Assembly (NCBI GenBank): GCA_023249105.1
Contig: JAHFDG010000031.1
Span: 1-43,564, forward strand
DNA length: 43,564 bases
Source: Candidatus Methanoperedens sp.
GTDB lineage: Archaea > Halobacteriota > Methanosarcinia > Methanosarcinales > Methanoperedenaceae
Direction: 5' to 3'
The notes below the pieces were generated by a model. That model was given only the letters and a program-made list of their open reading frames with translations. It did not search any database and had not been told where the DNA came from. The translations under genes and the position numbers were made by a program. Numbering within the stretch: position 1 is the stretch's first letter; every line of letters starts with the position of its first letter. Of the stretch, positions 15,471 to 24,414 are shown in pieces.

Positions 15471-16555
15471 TGCAGTTGCAGATAAAAGCCGTCGAAAATT
15501 ATTTAAAGGAACTCTACGGAAGCTCAAAAGTCACAAAGATCGGCGAGCTTGGCGGAATTCCTGTTGAGGTTGAGGAAGGCATAAAAGGTTTCGGTTATGG
15601 CAAGCCATATCTCATCGAATTTGAAGCAGGCGGGAAAGCGCATTCAGTAGTGCTCTCCTCCATGCGTGTCCAGAAAGGTTTCGGGCATGACCATTTTTCC
15701 GACAGGGCGCAAATCCTGATATGGCAAAATTCTGTTTTTAACAACCTGCCAGGGCATGTAAAATCACTTGATGTGGGCTACTTCACGCACAAAGGAGAGC
15801 TTTATTCATCCGGCAAAGCTGAAGAATATTTTATTTTAATGGAAAAGATAGAAGGGAAAGAGTATTTCATTGACCTTGAAAGAATAAAAAAAGACGGGAA
15901 ACTCACATCTCTTGATAGGGACAGGACACGTGCGCTGTCATCGTATCTTGCCAGGATCCATGCAAACAAACACGATGACCGTGAATTGTATTTACGAAAG
16001 ATCAGGGATCTTGTGGGACATGGTGAATGCATCATGGGATTGATGGACAGCTATCCTGATAATCTTGATTTTGTTAGCCCGGATGACCTGTGTACTATTG
16101 AAAAGAAATGCGTGGACTGGCGCTATAAAATTAAAGGTAATACTGCGCGCCTGTGCATGACGCATGGTGATTTCCATCCCTGGAACATAATGTTTCGCGA
16201 GGGTGCGGATTTCACGGTTCTTGACAGGAGCCGGGGTGAATGGGGTGAGGCGGCAGATGATGTTTCCTCAATAACCATGAATTACCTGTTCTATTCTCTC
16301 CAGAAATACGGGGAACTTAAAGGGCCATTTAAGGAAATGTTTGATTTATTCTTTAATAATTACCTTGAAAAAACAGGTGATATAGAGTTATTGAAGGTTA
16401 TCCAGCCATTTTATGTATTCAGGTCAGTTGTGGTGGCAAGCCCGATATGGTATCCCAATCTTGATCCGGCTGTAAGGACAAAGATATTTAATTTTATAAA
16501 CAATATCCTGGATAGCGAAGAATTTGATTATAAGAATGTAAATTCTTATTTATAG
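15467..16555 (+). CDS. Aminoglycoside-phosphotransferase-fold kinase
   Basis: A 362-residue protein of the APH/choline-kinase-like superfamily. The catalytic loop is [14 protein letters not shown] (HGDxHxxN), followed by the metal-binding aspartate in [20 protein letters not shown]. An N-terminal region (residues 1-120) with [24 protein letters not shown] probably forms the nucleotide-binding lobe. It probably phosphorylates a small hydroxylated molecule; homologues are often annotated as resistance proteins without evidence. It overlaps ahcY by four bases, so its substrate could be a nucleoside or thio-sugar released in the SAM cycle; that is speculation. Confidence 0.7.
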   Translation: MMQLQIKAVENYLKELYGSSKVTKIGELGGIPVEVEEGIKGFGYGKPYLIEFEAGGKAHSVVLSSMRVQKGFGHDHFSDRAQILIWQNSVFNNLPGHVKSLDVGYFTHKGELYSSGKAEEYFILMEKIEGKEYFIDLERIKKDGKLTSLDRDRTRALSSYLARIHANKHDDRELYLRKIRDLVGHGECIMGLMDSYPDNLDFVSPDDLCTIEKKCVDWRYKIKGNTARLCMTHGDFHPWNIMFREGADFTVLDRSRGEWGEAADDVSSITMNYLFYSLQKYGELKGPFKEMFDLFFNNYLEKTGDIELLKVIQPFYVFRSVVVASPIWYPNLDPAVRTKIFNFINNILDSEEFDYKNVNSYL

Positions 16556-16626
16556 GATCTGGCCCCTTAATCACAATGTGCAAAAACTTGGGTTTGAGAT
16601 AGCTCTCAGGTTGCTTGACGCTGATT

Positions 16627-16693
16627 TTGCCTATATATTTCGTTTTTCCGGATAAATACGACAAAATTTGCTGATTTATATTATATTATAAAC
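16627..16693 (+). promoter_or_regulatory. Composite promoter of the methyltransferase / MBL operon
   Basis: TTGCC at 16627, gataaatacgacaaaa in the middle, TTGCTGATTT at 16668 (41 bases) and TATAAA at 16687. The methyltransferase ATG at 16727 has a gaggt RBS and a leader of about 12 bases. Confidence 0.65.
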
Positions 16694-16726
16694 AATGGTG
16701 ACTTAGAAAAGGCTGAGGTAAATAGA

Positions 16727-17566
16727 ATGAGCAGTACTAAATTAGATACACCAACTCTTGCAGAAAAATACGACCAGTACTTAGGCGATAGCCAATTTAA
16801 TAATGGGTTAAACCTTATTGAAAAACTCGGAATTGAAACAGGAAATAATGTTCTGGATATAGGCTGCGGGACAGGCAGGCTTGCAGAATATGTGGCTAAA
16901 ACCGTGGGAAAAAAAGGTAAAGTCACAGGCATAGACCCGTCACCGCACAGAATTAAAGTGGCAAGCAGAAAGGGAAAACCATCCTTAAATCTGTCTTTTG
17001 AATTAGGCAATGGCGAGGATTTGAGTAGGTTTAAGAATAAAAGCTTTGACCGTGTCTATCTGAATGCAGTTTTCCATTGGATAGAAAATAAGAGCGCCAC
17101 CCTTGCACAGATACATAGAATACTTAAGCCAGGTGGAAAACTGGGATTGACCTTTACATCTAAAAACATTCAAAAAGCCTTTTCTGCTGACAGGCAGGCA
17201 GTTGACAGGCTGCTAAAAAAGGAGCCATATGCATCCGCGGTAAAATCAGATGAGGAAACTCCGAGGCATCCCATCACGACAGATGAACTTGCATTATTGT
17301 TGATCAATTCAGGATTTGAGGACATTAAACTGGATATCAAACAGAATACCACTTACTATCCCTCAGCTAAGGAATACTTTGAAAAGAGGGAGGCAGGCGG
17401 TCATGGAAATTTTTTGACTAATGTGCCCGAGGAACTGAGGGAGCAGTTTAAAGCTGATTATTCGAAAGAACTTGAGAAAAATAAAACCCCACAGGGGATT
17501 GAATTCACCAACTATTCACAGGTTGCAACCGCTACAAATAACGGATGGAATAACGAAAAATTATGA
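16727..17566 (+). CDS. Class I SAM-dependent methyltransferase, group A1
   Basis: A 279-residue Methyltransf_11-type enzyme. Motif I is NVLDIGCGTGRLAEYVA (about residues 43-59), motif II GIDPSPHRIKVA, and the post-I acidic region FELGNGEDLSRF is followed by RVYLNAVFHWI and the motif RILKPGGKLGLTF. Substrate is unknown. The C-terminal third (SGFEDIKLDIKQNTTYYPSAKEYFEKREAGGHGNFLTNVP) is shared with the paralogues at 20028 and 35774, so it probably holds the substrate pocket. It overlaps the downstream MBL-fold gene by four bases. By eye it is very similar to the copy at 20028. Confidence 0.85.
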   Translation: MSSTKLDTPTLAEKYDQYLGDSQFNNGLNLIEKLGIETGNNVLDIGCGTGRLAEYVAKTVGKKGKVTGIDPSPHRIKVASRKGKPSLNLSFELGNGEDLSRFKNKSFDRVYLNAVFHWIENKSATLAQIHRILKPGGKLGLTFTSKNIQKAFSADRQAVDRLLKKEPYASAVKSDEETPRHPITTDELALLLINSGFEDIKLDIKQNTTYYPSAKEYFEKREAGGHGNFLTNVPEELREQFKADYSKELEKNKTPQGIEFTNYSQVATATNNGWNNEKL

Positions 17567-18201
17567 AACTAAAATGGTTTGGGCATGCTTGTTTCCTGTT
17601 AACGTCCAACAACGGCGTAAGGGTATTAGTTGATCCATTCAATGAAAAAGTAGGTTATGCATTGCCAGTTGTGGAAGCCGATATTGTTACGACAAGCCAT
17701 GGTCACGGGGATCACAACTATACCGCCGTGGTGAATGGCGAGTTTCTGCTCATCGACCAGCCGGGTAATTTCTCACATAATGGTATAGAGATTAAGGGCA
17801 TAAGCTCATTCCACGATAAGGTAGAAGGCTCGCTGAAAGGCAAGAACGTCATTTACCGATTCAATATCGATGGGTTGTCGGTCTGCCACCTGGGTGATCT
17901 CGGACATTTACTGAGCCCTCATCAGGTTGAAGAAATCGGTACGGTCGACATTCTGCTGGTGCCGGTAGGGGGACACTATACTATCGATGCTTCTGACGCA
18001 CTGGAAGTCTTACAGCAGTTGAAGCCAGAGGTAATTGTTCCGATGCATTTCAGAACCGAGGTTGGTGGAGCTGCCCTGGCTCCTGTGGACCGATTTCTGG
18101 AATATGCCGGAGGGGGGAAAATACTCAGGAAGCAGGAAATAGAACTCACCAGGGATACTCTTCGTGATATAGCTGGTGTAATCGTTCTGGATTACAGGTG
18201 A
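17563..18201 (+). CDS. UPF0173-type MBL-fold metal-dependent hydrolase
   Basis: A 212-residue metallo-beta-lactamase-fold protein of the UPF0173/UlaG-like type. It starts MKLKWFGHACFLL, has the metal site TSHGHGDHNY (HxHxDH), the second metal region HLGDLGH and the closing PMHFRTE. It probably hydrolyses a phosphoester, lactone or thioester. The ATG overlaps the methyltransferase stop (ATGA), so the two are translationally coupled and may act on the same metabolite. It is followed ten bases later by the PK-C-like gene. Substrate is unknown. Confidence 0.85.
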   Translation: MKLKWFGHACFLLTSNNGVRVLVDPFNEKVGYALPVVEADIVTTSHGHGDHNYTAVVNGEFLLIDQPGNFSHNGIEIKGISSFHDKVEGSLKGKNVIYRFNIDGLSVCHLGDLGHLLSPHQVEEIGTVDILLVPVGGHYTIDASDALEVLQQLKPEVIVPMHFRTEVGGAALAPVDRFLEYAGGGKILRKQEIELTRDTLRDIAGVIVLDYR

Positions 18202-18210
18202 CGAAATCCA

Positions 18211-18762
18211 ATGTACTTTGAAAACGCAGGGAAAGAAAATACACACAGAACGTTACAAATCGCTAAAGAGGAGGCGATTAAGCGTGGAATAACAAATATA
18301 GTTGTTGCATCTACGTATGGAGATACCGGGCTGGCTGCCGCTGAATTATTAAAGGGTACAGGAATAAACCTGATAGTTGTTACTCACAACACCGGTATTA
18401 GGGAAGAAGGGGTGCAGACTTTCAGTCCCGATACAAAAAAGAAGATTGAGGAACTGGGCGGAAAGGTTTATACAGGTACCATGGTGCTCAGAGGATTGGG
18501 TACTGCAATACAGGAGAGAGGTGGTCATTCCCATGAGCAAGCAGTGGCTGATACTCTGAGGATTTTCGGCGGGGGAACAAAGGTTGTTATAGAGATAACA
18601 GCTATGAGCGCGGATGCAGGCTTGATACCCTTTTCTGATATTATAGCAGTGGCTGGAACGCACAGGGGTGCAGATACAGCAGCAGTTATTAAAGCGAATT
18701 CGTCAAATAAATTCTTTGAAATTAAACTAAAAGAATATCTTGTTAAACCAAAAAATTTTTAG
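18211..18762 (+). CDS. Pyruvate-kinase C-domain-like protein, copy 1
   Basis: A 183-residue stand-alone protein resembling the alpha/beta C-terminal domain of pyruvate kinase (COG1751-like). Visible pieces are MYFENAGKENTHRTL, NIVVASTYGDTGLAAAELL, LIVVTHNTGIREEGVQTFSP and IIAVAGTHRGADTAAVI. The pyruvate kinase catalytic barrel is absent. It is a paralogue of 35187-35777; both lie beside a group A methyltransferase. Function is unknown; the conserved THRGADTA stretch could bind a phosphate or nucleotide. Its TAG stop is in the same frame as the following MFS gene, which starts where an MFS N-terminus has been lost. Confidence 0.75.
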   Translation: MYFENAGKENTHRTLQIAKEEAIKRGITNIVVASTYGDTGLAAAELLKGTGINLIVVTHNTGIREEGVQTFSPDTKKKIEELGGKVYTGTMVLRGLGTAIQERGGHSHEQAVADTLRIFGGGTKVVIEITAMSADAGLIPFSDIIAVAGTHRGADTAAVIKANSSNKFFEIKLKEYLVKPKNF

Positions 18763-18786
18763 GGCAACGAACTTATTTTCAGATTC

Positions 18787-19917
18787 ATGCTCATAAATAT
18801 TAGCTCCGGGGTTGCCGGGGGCATGATGAATTTTATAATACCTGTGTACGCCCTCAGCCTCAACGCAACTTCCACTGAAATCGGTCTGATTAAAGGATTT
18901 TCCGGAATCGGGGATTTGCTGGTCGTTCTACCTGCTGGCTTTCTTGTGGATTATTTTGGCTCAAAAAAGATGTACTCTGTAGGCTGTATATTTAGTGCCG
19001 CGATAATCATGTCCATTTCATTTGCCACCAATCCCACGTTTCTCCTGCTGGTAATGTTGTTCTACGGCATCTCAAGAACTATCAGGACAACTTCAAACAA
19101 CGCTGATTTTTTCGAAAATATGAACACTATTGGCGCCAAAAAAGTCGGCTTGTTTAAGGGTTCAATGACTATTGGATCATCTTTCATCGGACCTCTAATT
19201 GGCGGAATAGCTGCAATAGCCATGGGTTTTAAGAGCTATTTCGTAATAACAGGTGCATTTTTACTTGTGCCGCTTATGATAGTATTTTCCCTTGCAAATC
19301 GCAGTAGCAATCAACCGATGAAAAAAAATAATCACAGCTTTATCGATGCTTCAAACCACTATAAGTCCCTTACAAAAAACAGGATTCTTGTTAGCGCAAC
19401 TATGAACGAAAGTCTGAACACTGGATTTTTCATGACTTTTTCGACTTTCATTACAGTGCTGGTAATCAGAGATATGGGCTTATCCCCGGGCATAGCTGCG
19501 GCGCTGCTCTCTCTAAAAGGTGTGTCCATGTTACTTGTTGTATTCTTCGAAGGGGCGCACTTGCGGAAGAACAATAGTGGATTATACTTATTCGCTTATG
19601 CTACAACCATTCTTTCACTTCTTCTTCTGGGGATAGGCAAAGACATTACCCAGCTTGGGATAGCTTCGGTAATCCTTGGCATTGGTTCAGGACTGATTAG
19701 CCTGATTACTTTTACAGAGGTCGGAAGTATTGAAGGAGAAAAGGGCAAGATAGCAGGCTTCTTCTCTTTCGGTCACGGCGCTAGCGCAATCTTGGGACCT
19801 ACGCTTGGGGGAATGATAGGGGATGCCTTCGGAGTGCAGGCTATTTTCCTTGCGTTTATAGTTCCTTTTAGTGTGCTGGCATTCTATACCTTCATGTACG
19901 GCAGAAAACAAAATTAA
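18787..19917 (+). CDS. MFS transporter, paralogue 3, 5' end lost
   Basis: The ORF encodes 376 residues very similar to the 10490 protein (about 12 membrane helices; TEIGLIKGFSGIGDLLVVLPAGF; PTLGGMIGDAFGVQAIF). Homology at DNA level extends upstream to about 18761, covering the GNELIFRF segment, but the initiating MKILE codons are replaced by the end of the PK-C-like gene and its TAG. Translation must start at the internal ATG 18787, equal to residue 14 of paralogue 1. The composite promoter present upstream of the other copies is absent. It may still work because the first membrane helix is complete. Confidence 0.82.
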   Translation: MLINISSGVAGGMMNFIIPVYALSLNATSTEIGLIKGFSGIGDLLVVLPAGFLVDYFGSKKMYSVGCIFSAAIIMSISFATNPTFLLLVMLFYGISRTIRTTSNNADFFENMNTIGAKKVGLFKGSMTIGSSFIGPLIGGIAAIAMGFKSYFVITGAFLLVPLMIVFSLANRSSNQPMKKNNHSFIDASNHYKSLTKNRILVSATMNESLNTGFFMTFSTFITVLVIRDMGLSPGIAAALLSLKGVSMLLVVFFEGAHLRKNNSGLYLFAYATTILSLLLLGIGKDITQLGIASVILGIGSGLISLITFTEVGSIEGEKGKIAGFFSFGHGASAILGPTLGGMIGDAFGVQAIFLAFIVPFSVLAFYTFMYGRKQN

Positions 19918-19928
19918 ATCGGAAAATA

Positions 19929-19994
19929 TTGCCGCAATGATATAGTATTTGGACGAAATGGGGCGATAGTTGCTGATTTCTATAATATTATATA
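19929..19994 (+). promoter_or_regulatory. Composite promoter of methyltransferase A2
   Basis: TTGCCGCAA at 19929, ggcgatag then TTGCTGATTT at 19970 (41 bases) and TATATA at 19989. The gene starts at 20028 with a short leader containing gaggtaat. Confidence 0.65.
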
Positions 19995-20027
19995 GCCTGG
20001 TGAGTTATAGACTCTGAGGTAATTAAC

Positions 20028-20843
20028 ATGAGCAGTACTGAATTAGATACATCAACTCTTGCAGAGAAATACGACCAGCTTAGCGATAGCCAGTTTGAAA
20101 ACGGGAAATTGCTTATTAAAGAACTCCAGGTAGAGAACGGACACCTTGTACTGGATATAGGCAGCGGGACAGGCAGGCTTGCAGAATATGTGGCTAAAAC
20201 CGTGGGAAAGAAAGGTAAAGTCATCGGTATAGACCCGTCGCCGCATAGAATAAAAGTGGCAAGCAGCAAGGTAAAACCATCCTCAAATCTGTCTTTTGAA
20301 GTAGGCAATGGAGAGGATTTGAGTCGGTTTAAGGAGGAAAGCCTTGACCGCGTCTATCTGAATGCGGTTTTGGGCTGGATAGAAAATAAAGGCACTACCC
20401 TTGCGGAGATACACAGAATACTTAAGCCAGGTGGAAAACTGGGATTAACCTTTACATCTAAAAACATTCAAAAGGCATTTTCTACTGACAGACAGGTAGC
20501 TGATAGGCTGTTAAAAAAGGAGCCATATGCATCTGCGGTTAAATCAGACGATGAAACTCCGAGGCATCCCATCAAGACAGATGAACTTATACTATTGTTG
20601 ATAAATTCAGGATTTAAGGACATTAAACTGGATATCAAAAAGAATACCAGGTACATTCCCACAACTAAGGAATACTTTGATAAGAAAGAGGCAAGCGCCC
20701 ACGGAAATTTTTTGGCAAACATACCTGAGAAACTGAGAGGGCAGTTTAAGTCCGATCTCGAAAAGGAGCTTGAGAAAAATAGAACCCCACAGGGGATTGA
20801 ACTCACCAACTATTCGCTGTTTGCGACAGCCACAAAAAGTTGA
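20028..20843 (+). CDS. Class I SAM-dependent methyltransferase, group A2
   Basis: A 271-residue methyltransferase, the closest relative of the 16727 protein. Shared parts include LAEKYDQ near the start, LVLDIGSGTGRLAEYVAKTVG (motif I), GIDPSPHRIKVASSK (motif II), RILKPGGKLGLTFTSK and the C-terminal SGFKDIKLDIKKNTRY. In motif I the usual G-C-G-T-G is G-S-G-T-G. The segment matching FHWIEN in copy A1 is LGWIEN here, so a residue near the active site differs and the two copies may have different substrates. It has its own composite promoter and appears monocistronic. Confidence 0.85.
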   Translation: MSSTELDTSTLAEKYDQLSDSQFENGKLLIKELQVENGHLVLDIGSGTGRLAEYVAKTVGKKGKVIGIDPSPHRIKVASSKVKPSSNLSFEVGNGEDLSRFKEESLDRVYLNAVLGWIENKGTTLAEIHRILKPGGKLGLTFTSKNIQKAFSTDRQVADRLLKKEPYASAVKSDDETPRHPIKTDELILLLINSGFKDIKLDIKKNTRYIPTTKEYFDKKEASAHGNFLANIPEKLRGQFKSDLEKELEKNRTPQGIELTNYSLFATATKS

Positions 20844-20912
20844 ATTTGTGTAAAATGCAGTATCAGGCATACACTTTTGGGTCGAATAGATGTGCTTTTG
20901 GCGCACAGACAA

Positions 20913-20980
20913 TTGCCGCAATGATTCAGAATTTGGAATAAATGTGGCGATAGTTGCTGATTTCTAAGATGATATATATA
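20913..20980 (+). promoter_or_regulatory. Composite promoter of the activator/dehydratase operon
   Basis: TTGCCGCAA at 20913, ggaataaatgtggcgatag, TTGCTGATTT at 20954 (41 bases) and TATATATA at 20973 (19 bases further). The start at 21025 has an aaaggagg RBS in a leader of about 25 bases. Confidence 0.7.
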
Positions 20981-21024
20981 GAGATAGAATATTAACTAAT
21001 TACTCTTAGTAAAAGGAGGATAAT

Positions 21025-21834
21025 ATGACAAAAAAAATAGATAATAATAAACCAGCATTTGCTGGCGTGGATGTAGGCTCTCTAACCGCTAAATCGGTAA
21101 TTGTATTAAACGGTACGATAGCTGGCTACAGTCTTATTCCCACCAGCCTAAACTCAGAACAAAGCGGGCTAACTGCCCTTCAAAAGGCATTAGAGGTAGC
21201 AAAACTCACGCGTGATGACGTGAAATACATAGTTGCTACTGGCTATGGAAGAATTTCAGCCCCTTATGCGAATAAAACGGTAACCGAGATAACCTGTCAT
21301 GGCAGGGGCGCCCATTATCTTCACCCAAACACAAGAACAATAATCGATATGGGTGGACAGGACTGCAAGGCAATTCGCCTGGACAAAGACGGCAACGTTA
21401 CAGACTTTGCCATGAACGATAAGTGCGCGGCAGGTACTGGAAGATTCCTTGAAGTCATGGCGAATGTTTTCAAGGTCAAACTGGATGATCTTGGTCCTTT
21501 AGCTTTAAAGGCGAAAGAAATCGTGCCTATGAGCAGCACATGCACGGTCTTTGCAGAATCTGAGACTGTTTCCCTGCTGGCAAGAGGAGAGAAACCAGAG
21601 AATATCATCAAAGGAATACACCATGCCATTGCCCACAGGGTATCAGGGATGTTTTCGCGCGTAGGTATCGAGAGCGATGTTTTCTTCTCAGGCGGCGTTG
21701 CAAAGAACGTGGGAATGAAAGCAGCACTTGAAGAAGTGCTAAAAGCCAAGATAGTGGCGCCAGAATATGATCCGCAGTTAGTCGGGGCGCTGGGAGCAGC
21801 AGTACTTGCTAAAAACTACGGCTCAAAGGTGTGA
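21025..21834 (+). CDS. ATP-dependent activator of a 2-hydroxyacyl-CoA-dehydratase-type enzyme
   Basis: A 269-residue ASKHA-fold activator (HgdC/FldI/BcrD-like, archerase). The ATP-binding DVGSLTAKSVIV (from residue 16), IDMGGQD (about 107-113) and SGGVAKN are present. C134 (NDKCAAGTGR) and C173 (SSTCTVFAESE) match the two ligands of the intersubunit [4Fe-4S] cluster in HgdC, with the same 39-residue spacing as its Cys127 and Cys166. The homodimer uses ATP hydrolysis to fire a very low-potential electron into the partner enzyme. It is first in an apparent eight-gene operon and four bases from the first partner subunit's preferred ATG. Family assignment is firm. Confidence 0.92.
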   Translation: MTKKIDNNKPAFAGVDVGSLTAKSVIVLNGTIAGYSLIPTSLNSEQSGLTALQKALEVAKLTRDDVKYIVATGYGRISAPYANKTVTEITCHGRGAHYLHPNTRTIIDMGGQDCKAIRLDKDGNVTDFAMNDKCAAGTGRFLEVMANVFKVKLDDLGPLALKAKEIVPMSSTCTVFAESETVSLLARGEKPENIIKGIHHAIAHRVSGMFSRVGIESDVFFSGGVAKNVGMKAALEEVLKAKIVAPEYDPQLVGALGAAVLAKNYGSKV

Positions 21835-21836
21835 AG

Positions 21837-23012
21837 ATGGTACTTGAAACTTTAAAAAAGATAGAAGAAGCTGTCAAGAATAGACCACAGGAACTGGCAG
21901 AAGCAAGAAAAAAAGGAGAGAAGGTTGTTGGATGGTTTAATTACAATATCCCTGAAGAGATCATACATGCCCTGGGATTAATCCCGGTCAGGCTGGGAAC
22001 AGGAGGAAACGACAAGTTAGTTGAGATTGGCAGCAGGTATATTTCTGAAAAAAATTGTGTTTATACAAGAGAGCTTGTAGGGCTTTTTGAACAGAATAAG
22101 GATCCGTATATCATAAATTCAGATCTGGTGGCGATAGATGCTACCTGTTTGCAAACATACAAAGTAGGAGAGCTTATAAAATACTATTTCAAGGTTAACA
22201 CTCTCATTCTTCCAATACCAAGGAATTTCTATCAGCCTGAAGCCCATGAATATTTCGAGAAAGAACTTGAATTTTTCACACAGAAATTGGAAGAATTTGC
22301 TGGAAATAAACTTGATACGAATAAGCTCGCAGAATCCATCAAGCTTTACAAAAATATTAGGAAAGCCGTTAAAGATTTGTACAAGTACCAGGCAGCAGAT
22401 AAATCGCCCATAAAATGGCGGGAGGTTTTTGGTGTGGTACATGCAGGAAATTACCTTGATAGAGAACAATATCTTTCATTGCTGCAGGAACTGCTAAAAG
22501 AGCTGAAAGAAAAGCATGGCAAGCCTGAGATTGGAAGCTTGAACGGGGATGTTCGTATCTTCTTAGCAGGCAGTATAATCCCTCCCAGGGATACAAAGCT
22601 GATAAATATTATCGAGGAGGTTGGAGGCAGGATCGTAGGCGACGATTTATGGTCGGGTCTTAATTCATTTTTGGATCTGAATATAAAAGAACCTTCCATA
22701 AAAGGCGTAGCAGAGGCATATATTAACCGTGTTCCCCACGCTGCGCAGCATTATCCTTTGAGTTTGGAAACAGACAGACGACTCAACAACATGAAGCAAT
22801 TAATCGGTGAGTTCAAGGCGCAGGGTGTAATCTATCATACACTGCGTTTCTGCGATCCATTCACCTTTAATGCTAATGAAACACATGACGTGTTCAAAAA
22901 AGAAGACATACCTTTCCTTGAAATTCATACGGAATATTCAGGGTCTGACGTCGAAGCGATAAGAACAAGGACGGGGGCTTTTCTGGAGCTAATAAAAAAT
23001 AAGAATATTTAG
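21837..23012 (+). CDS. 2-hydroxyacyl-CoA dehydratase / BcrB-like subunit
   Basis: A 391-residue HgdB/BcrB-type iron-sulfur subunit (2-hydroxyglutaryl-CoA dehydratase family). The N-terminal KVVGWFNYNIPEEIIHALGLIPVRL is diagnostic. Three cysteines fit the [4Fe-4S] ligand pattern: C74 (EKNCVYTREL), C104 (DATCLQTYK) and C329 (RFCDPFTF), numbered from ATG 21837. A GTG at 21831, overlapping the activator stop, is an alternative start; ATG 21837 has better spacing from aaaggtg. Known relatives perform ATP-driven radical dehydration or aromatic ring reduction on CoA thioesters. No CoA ligase or CoA-transferase is encoded in the window, so the substrate may not be a CoA ester. Confidence 0.88.
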   Translation: MVLETLKKIEEAVKNRPQELAEARKKGEKVVGWFNYNIPEEIIHALGLIPVRLGTGGNDKLVEIGSRYISEKNCVYTRELVGLFEQNKDPYIINSDLVAIDATCLQTYKVGELIKYYFKVNTLILPIPRNFYQPEAHEYFEKELEFFTQKLEEFAGNKLDTNKLAESIKLYKNIRKAVKDLYKYQAADKSPIKWREVFGVVHAGNYLDREQYLSLLQELLKELKEKHGKPEIGSLNGDVRIFLAGSIIPPRDTKLINIIEEVGGRIVGDDLWSGLNSFLDLNIKEPSIKGVAEAYINRVPHAAQHYPLSLETDRRLNNMKQLIGEFKAQGVIYHTLRFCDPFTFNANETHDVFKKEDIPFLEIHTEYSGSDVEAIRTRTGAFLELIKNKNI

Positions 23013-23022
23013 GAGTATAAAA

Positions 23023-24402
23023 ATGAGTAATAATGGAACACTTAGTTATCCTGAAGAATTGAAACAAAAGTTTCTTGAAACGGAAGACATAAATTACAGA
23101 GATGGCACAATCGTTACAACCTCTGAAATCTGGAAATACGTGACTGATGTGGCACCGAAAAAGTATCCATATGCCTACGATCTTGATTATAATAATAGGC
23201 TTAGACGGTCAGAAGATGTGGAATATTTAAGCGGAATCAAAGTAAATTATATGACACTTAGCCTGAGAGATTTATTACTAAAAGCACATGATAAAGGGAT
23301 ACCTCTCATTCACGTAATAGGTGGACAGATTATGGATGCTTATTATGCAGCGGGTGGGATAGCTTTTAGAAATGCATTAGTAAGTCAGATGTCCAGGAGT
23401 ACACAGGAAGGAGCGAGTCTACGTAAGATAGCTATATATGAACAGGAACTCCTTGAAAAGGGTAACAAAACATTCAGTTATGAGTTATGTGGTCCTGCGC
23501 TAAGGCAACGTGCTAATTTTGATGGGCATATTGTGCCGATTGACCTGATTGCTCCATACCAATGCATGCGCTGCTCGGATCTGGCACGTATGATCGAGTC
23601 GTATCGTGATAAATTCCCAAGCGTTTCTATTGACGTTCCGATAGTAGAATATGAAAATAAAGAATGGGCTGTGGATTATCTTACATCCGGGCTTCGTGGA
23701 CTGACAAAAAAAGTAAGTAACTTATCCGGAAAAAAAATAACTGACAAAGATATCCTTGAGGAAATTAAACTTGAGAATAAAGTGCGTAAAATAGCCAGGG
23801 AGATTCACGATATCTGGTGGTCTGCTAAGGTGCCCCCAACAAATAGTATTGATTTTGGTGAGGTGGCACAACTTGCTATAGATTTTAAGGCAGATCCAGT
23901 GGCAGCTCTTGGAGTTCTCAAGGAAATAAAAGAAGAGGTTAAAGGAAGAGTTAAACACTCAATCAAAGGTAAGGGACTTGCTGACGATCCGGCAAGGCTG
24001 TATATAGTCGGGATGGGTGCAGGAAATCGAGCCCGTATTGATAAAATGGGTGGAGTGATGGTGGGAACTGATCAGGCATGGAGTCCTATAAGTGTTCATG
24101 TTAAAGAAACTGGAGACCCGCATGAAAATATAGCCAGGGCAACGCTTACGCTTCCTTTTGAACAACCTGTCGAGAGGCGTGGAGAGTTGGAGGCTGAACT
24201 ATCTAAAAGATCGAGAGCCGATGGTGTTGTGATTACGCTGGCATGGGGATGCAATTATACGAGCGCATCTGTAAGAGTTATTGCTGATATAATTAAAGAG
24301 CGTACAGGATTGCCCACAAATATATTTGAAACAAATCCCGGTGTGGAAGGAGCGGAGCAGCTTGAAAACCGCATTGAAGCATTCGTAGAGATGCTAAATT
24401 AA
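23023..24402 (+). CDS. 2-hydroxyacyl-CoA dehydratase / BcrC-like large subunit
   Basis: A 459-residue second subunit of the same family, probably paired with the preceding one. Cysteines at C156 (ELCGPALRQR), C181 and C184 (YQCMRCSDLARM) and C410 (LAWGCNYTSASVR) provide cluster ligands; the extra one in a C-x2-C pair is worth noting. The N-terminal 100 residues carry an IWKYVTDVAPKKYPYAYDLDYNN segment and a RDLLLKAHDKGIPLIHVIGGQ helix-strand unit. Together with the activator this makes a complete two-component system like FldIBC or HgdCAB. What it reduces or dehydrates is unknown. It starts ten bases after the previous stop with an aggag RBS. Confidence 0.87.
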   Translation: MSNNGTLSYPEELKQKFLETEDINYRDGTIVTTSEIWKYVTDVAPKKYPYAYDLDYNNRLRRSEDVEYLSGIKVNYMTLSLRDLLLKAHDKGIPLIHVIGGQIMDAYYAAGGIAFRNALVSQMSRSTQEGASLRKIAIYEQELLEKGNKTFSYELCGPALRQRANFDGHIVPIDLIAPYQCMRCSDLARMIESYRDKFPSVSIDVPIVEYENKEWAVDYLTSGLRGLTKKVSNLSGKKITDKDILEEIKLENKVRKIAREIHDIWWSAKVPPTNSIDFGEVAQLAIDFKADPVAALGVLKEIKEEVKGRVKHSIKGKGLADDPARLYIVGMGAGNRARIDKMGGVMVGTDQAWSPISVHVKETGDPHENIARATLTLPFEQPVERRGELEAELSKRSRADGVVITLAWGCNYTSASVRVIADIIKERTGLPTNIFETNPGVEGAEQLENRIEAFVEMLN

Positions 24403-24414
24403 GAGCAAAGGAAT

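Noticed and set aside
21837-24402. Benzoyl-CoA reductase or double-cubane protein as a firm call
   Set aside because: Family membership is clear, but the aromatic pathway genes and CoA ligase are absent, and each subunit has only three or four cysteines where a single-chain double-cubane cluster would need about six. Substrate left open.
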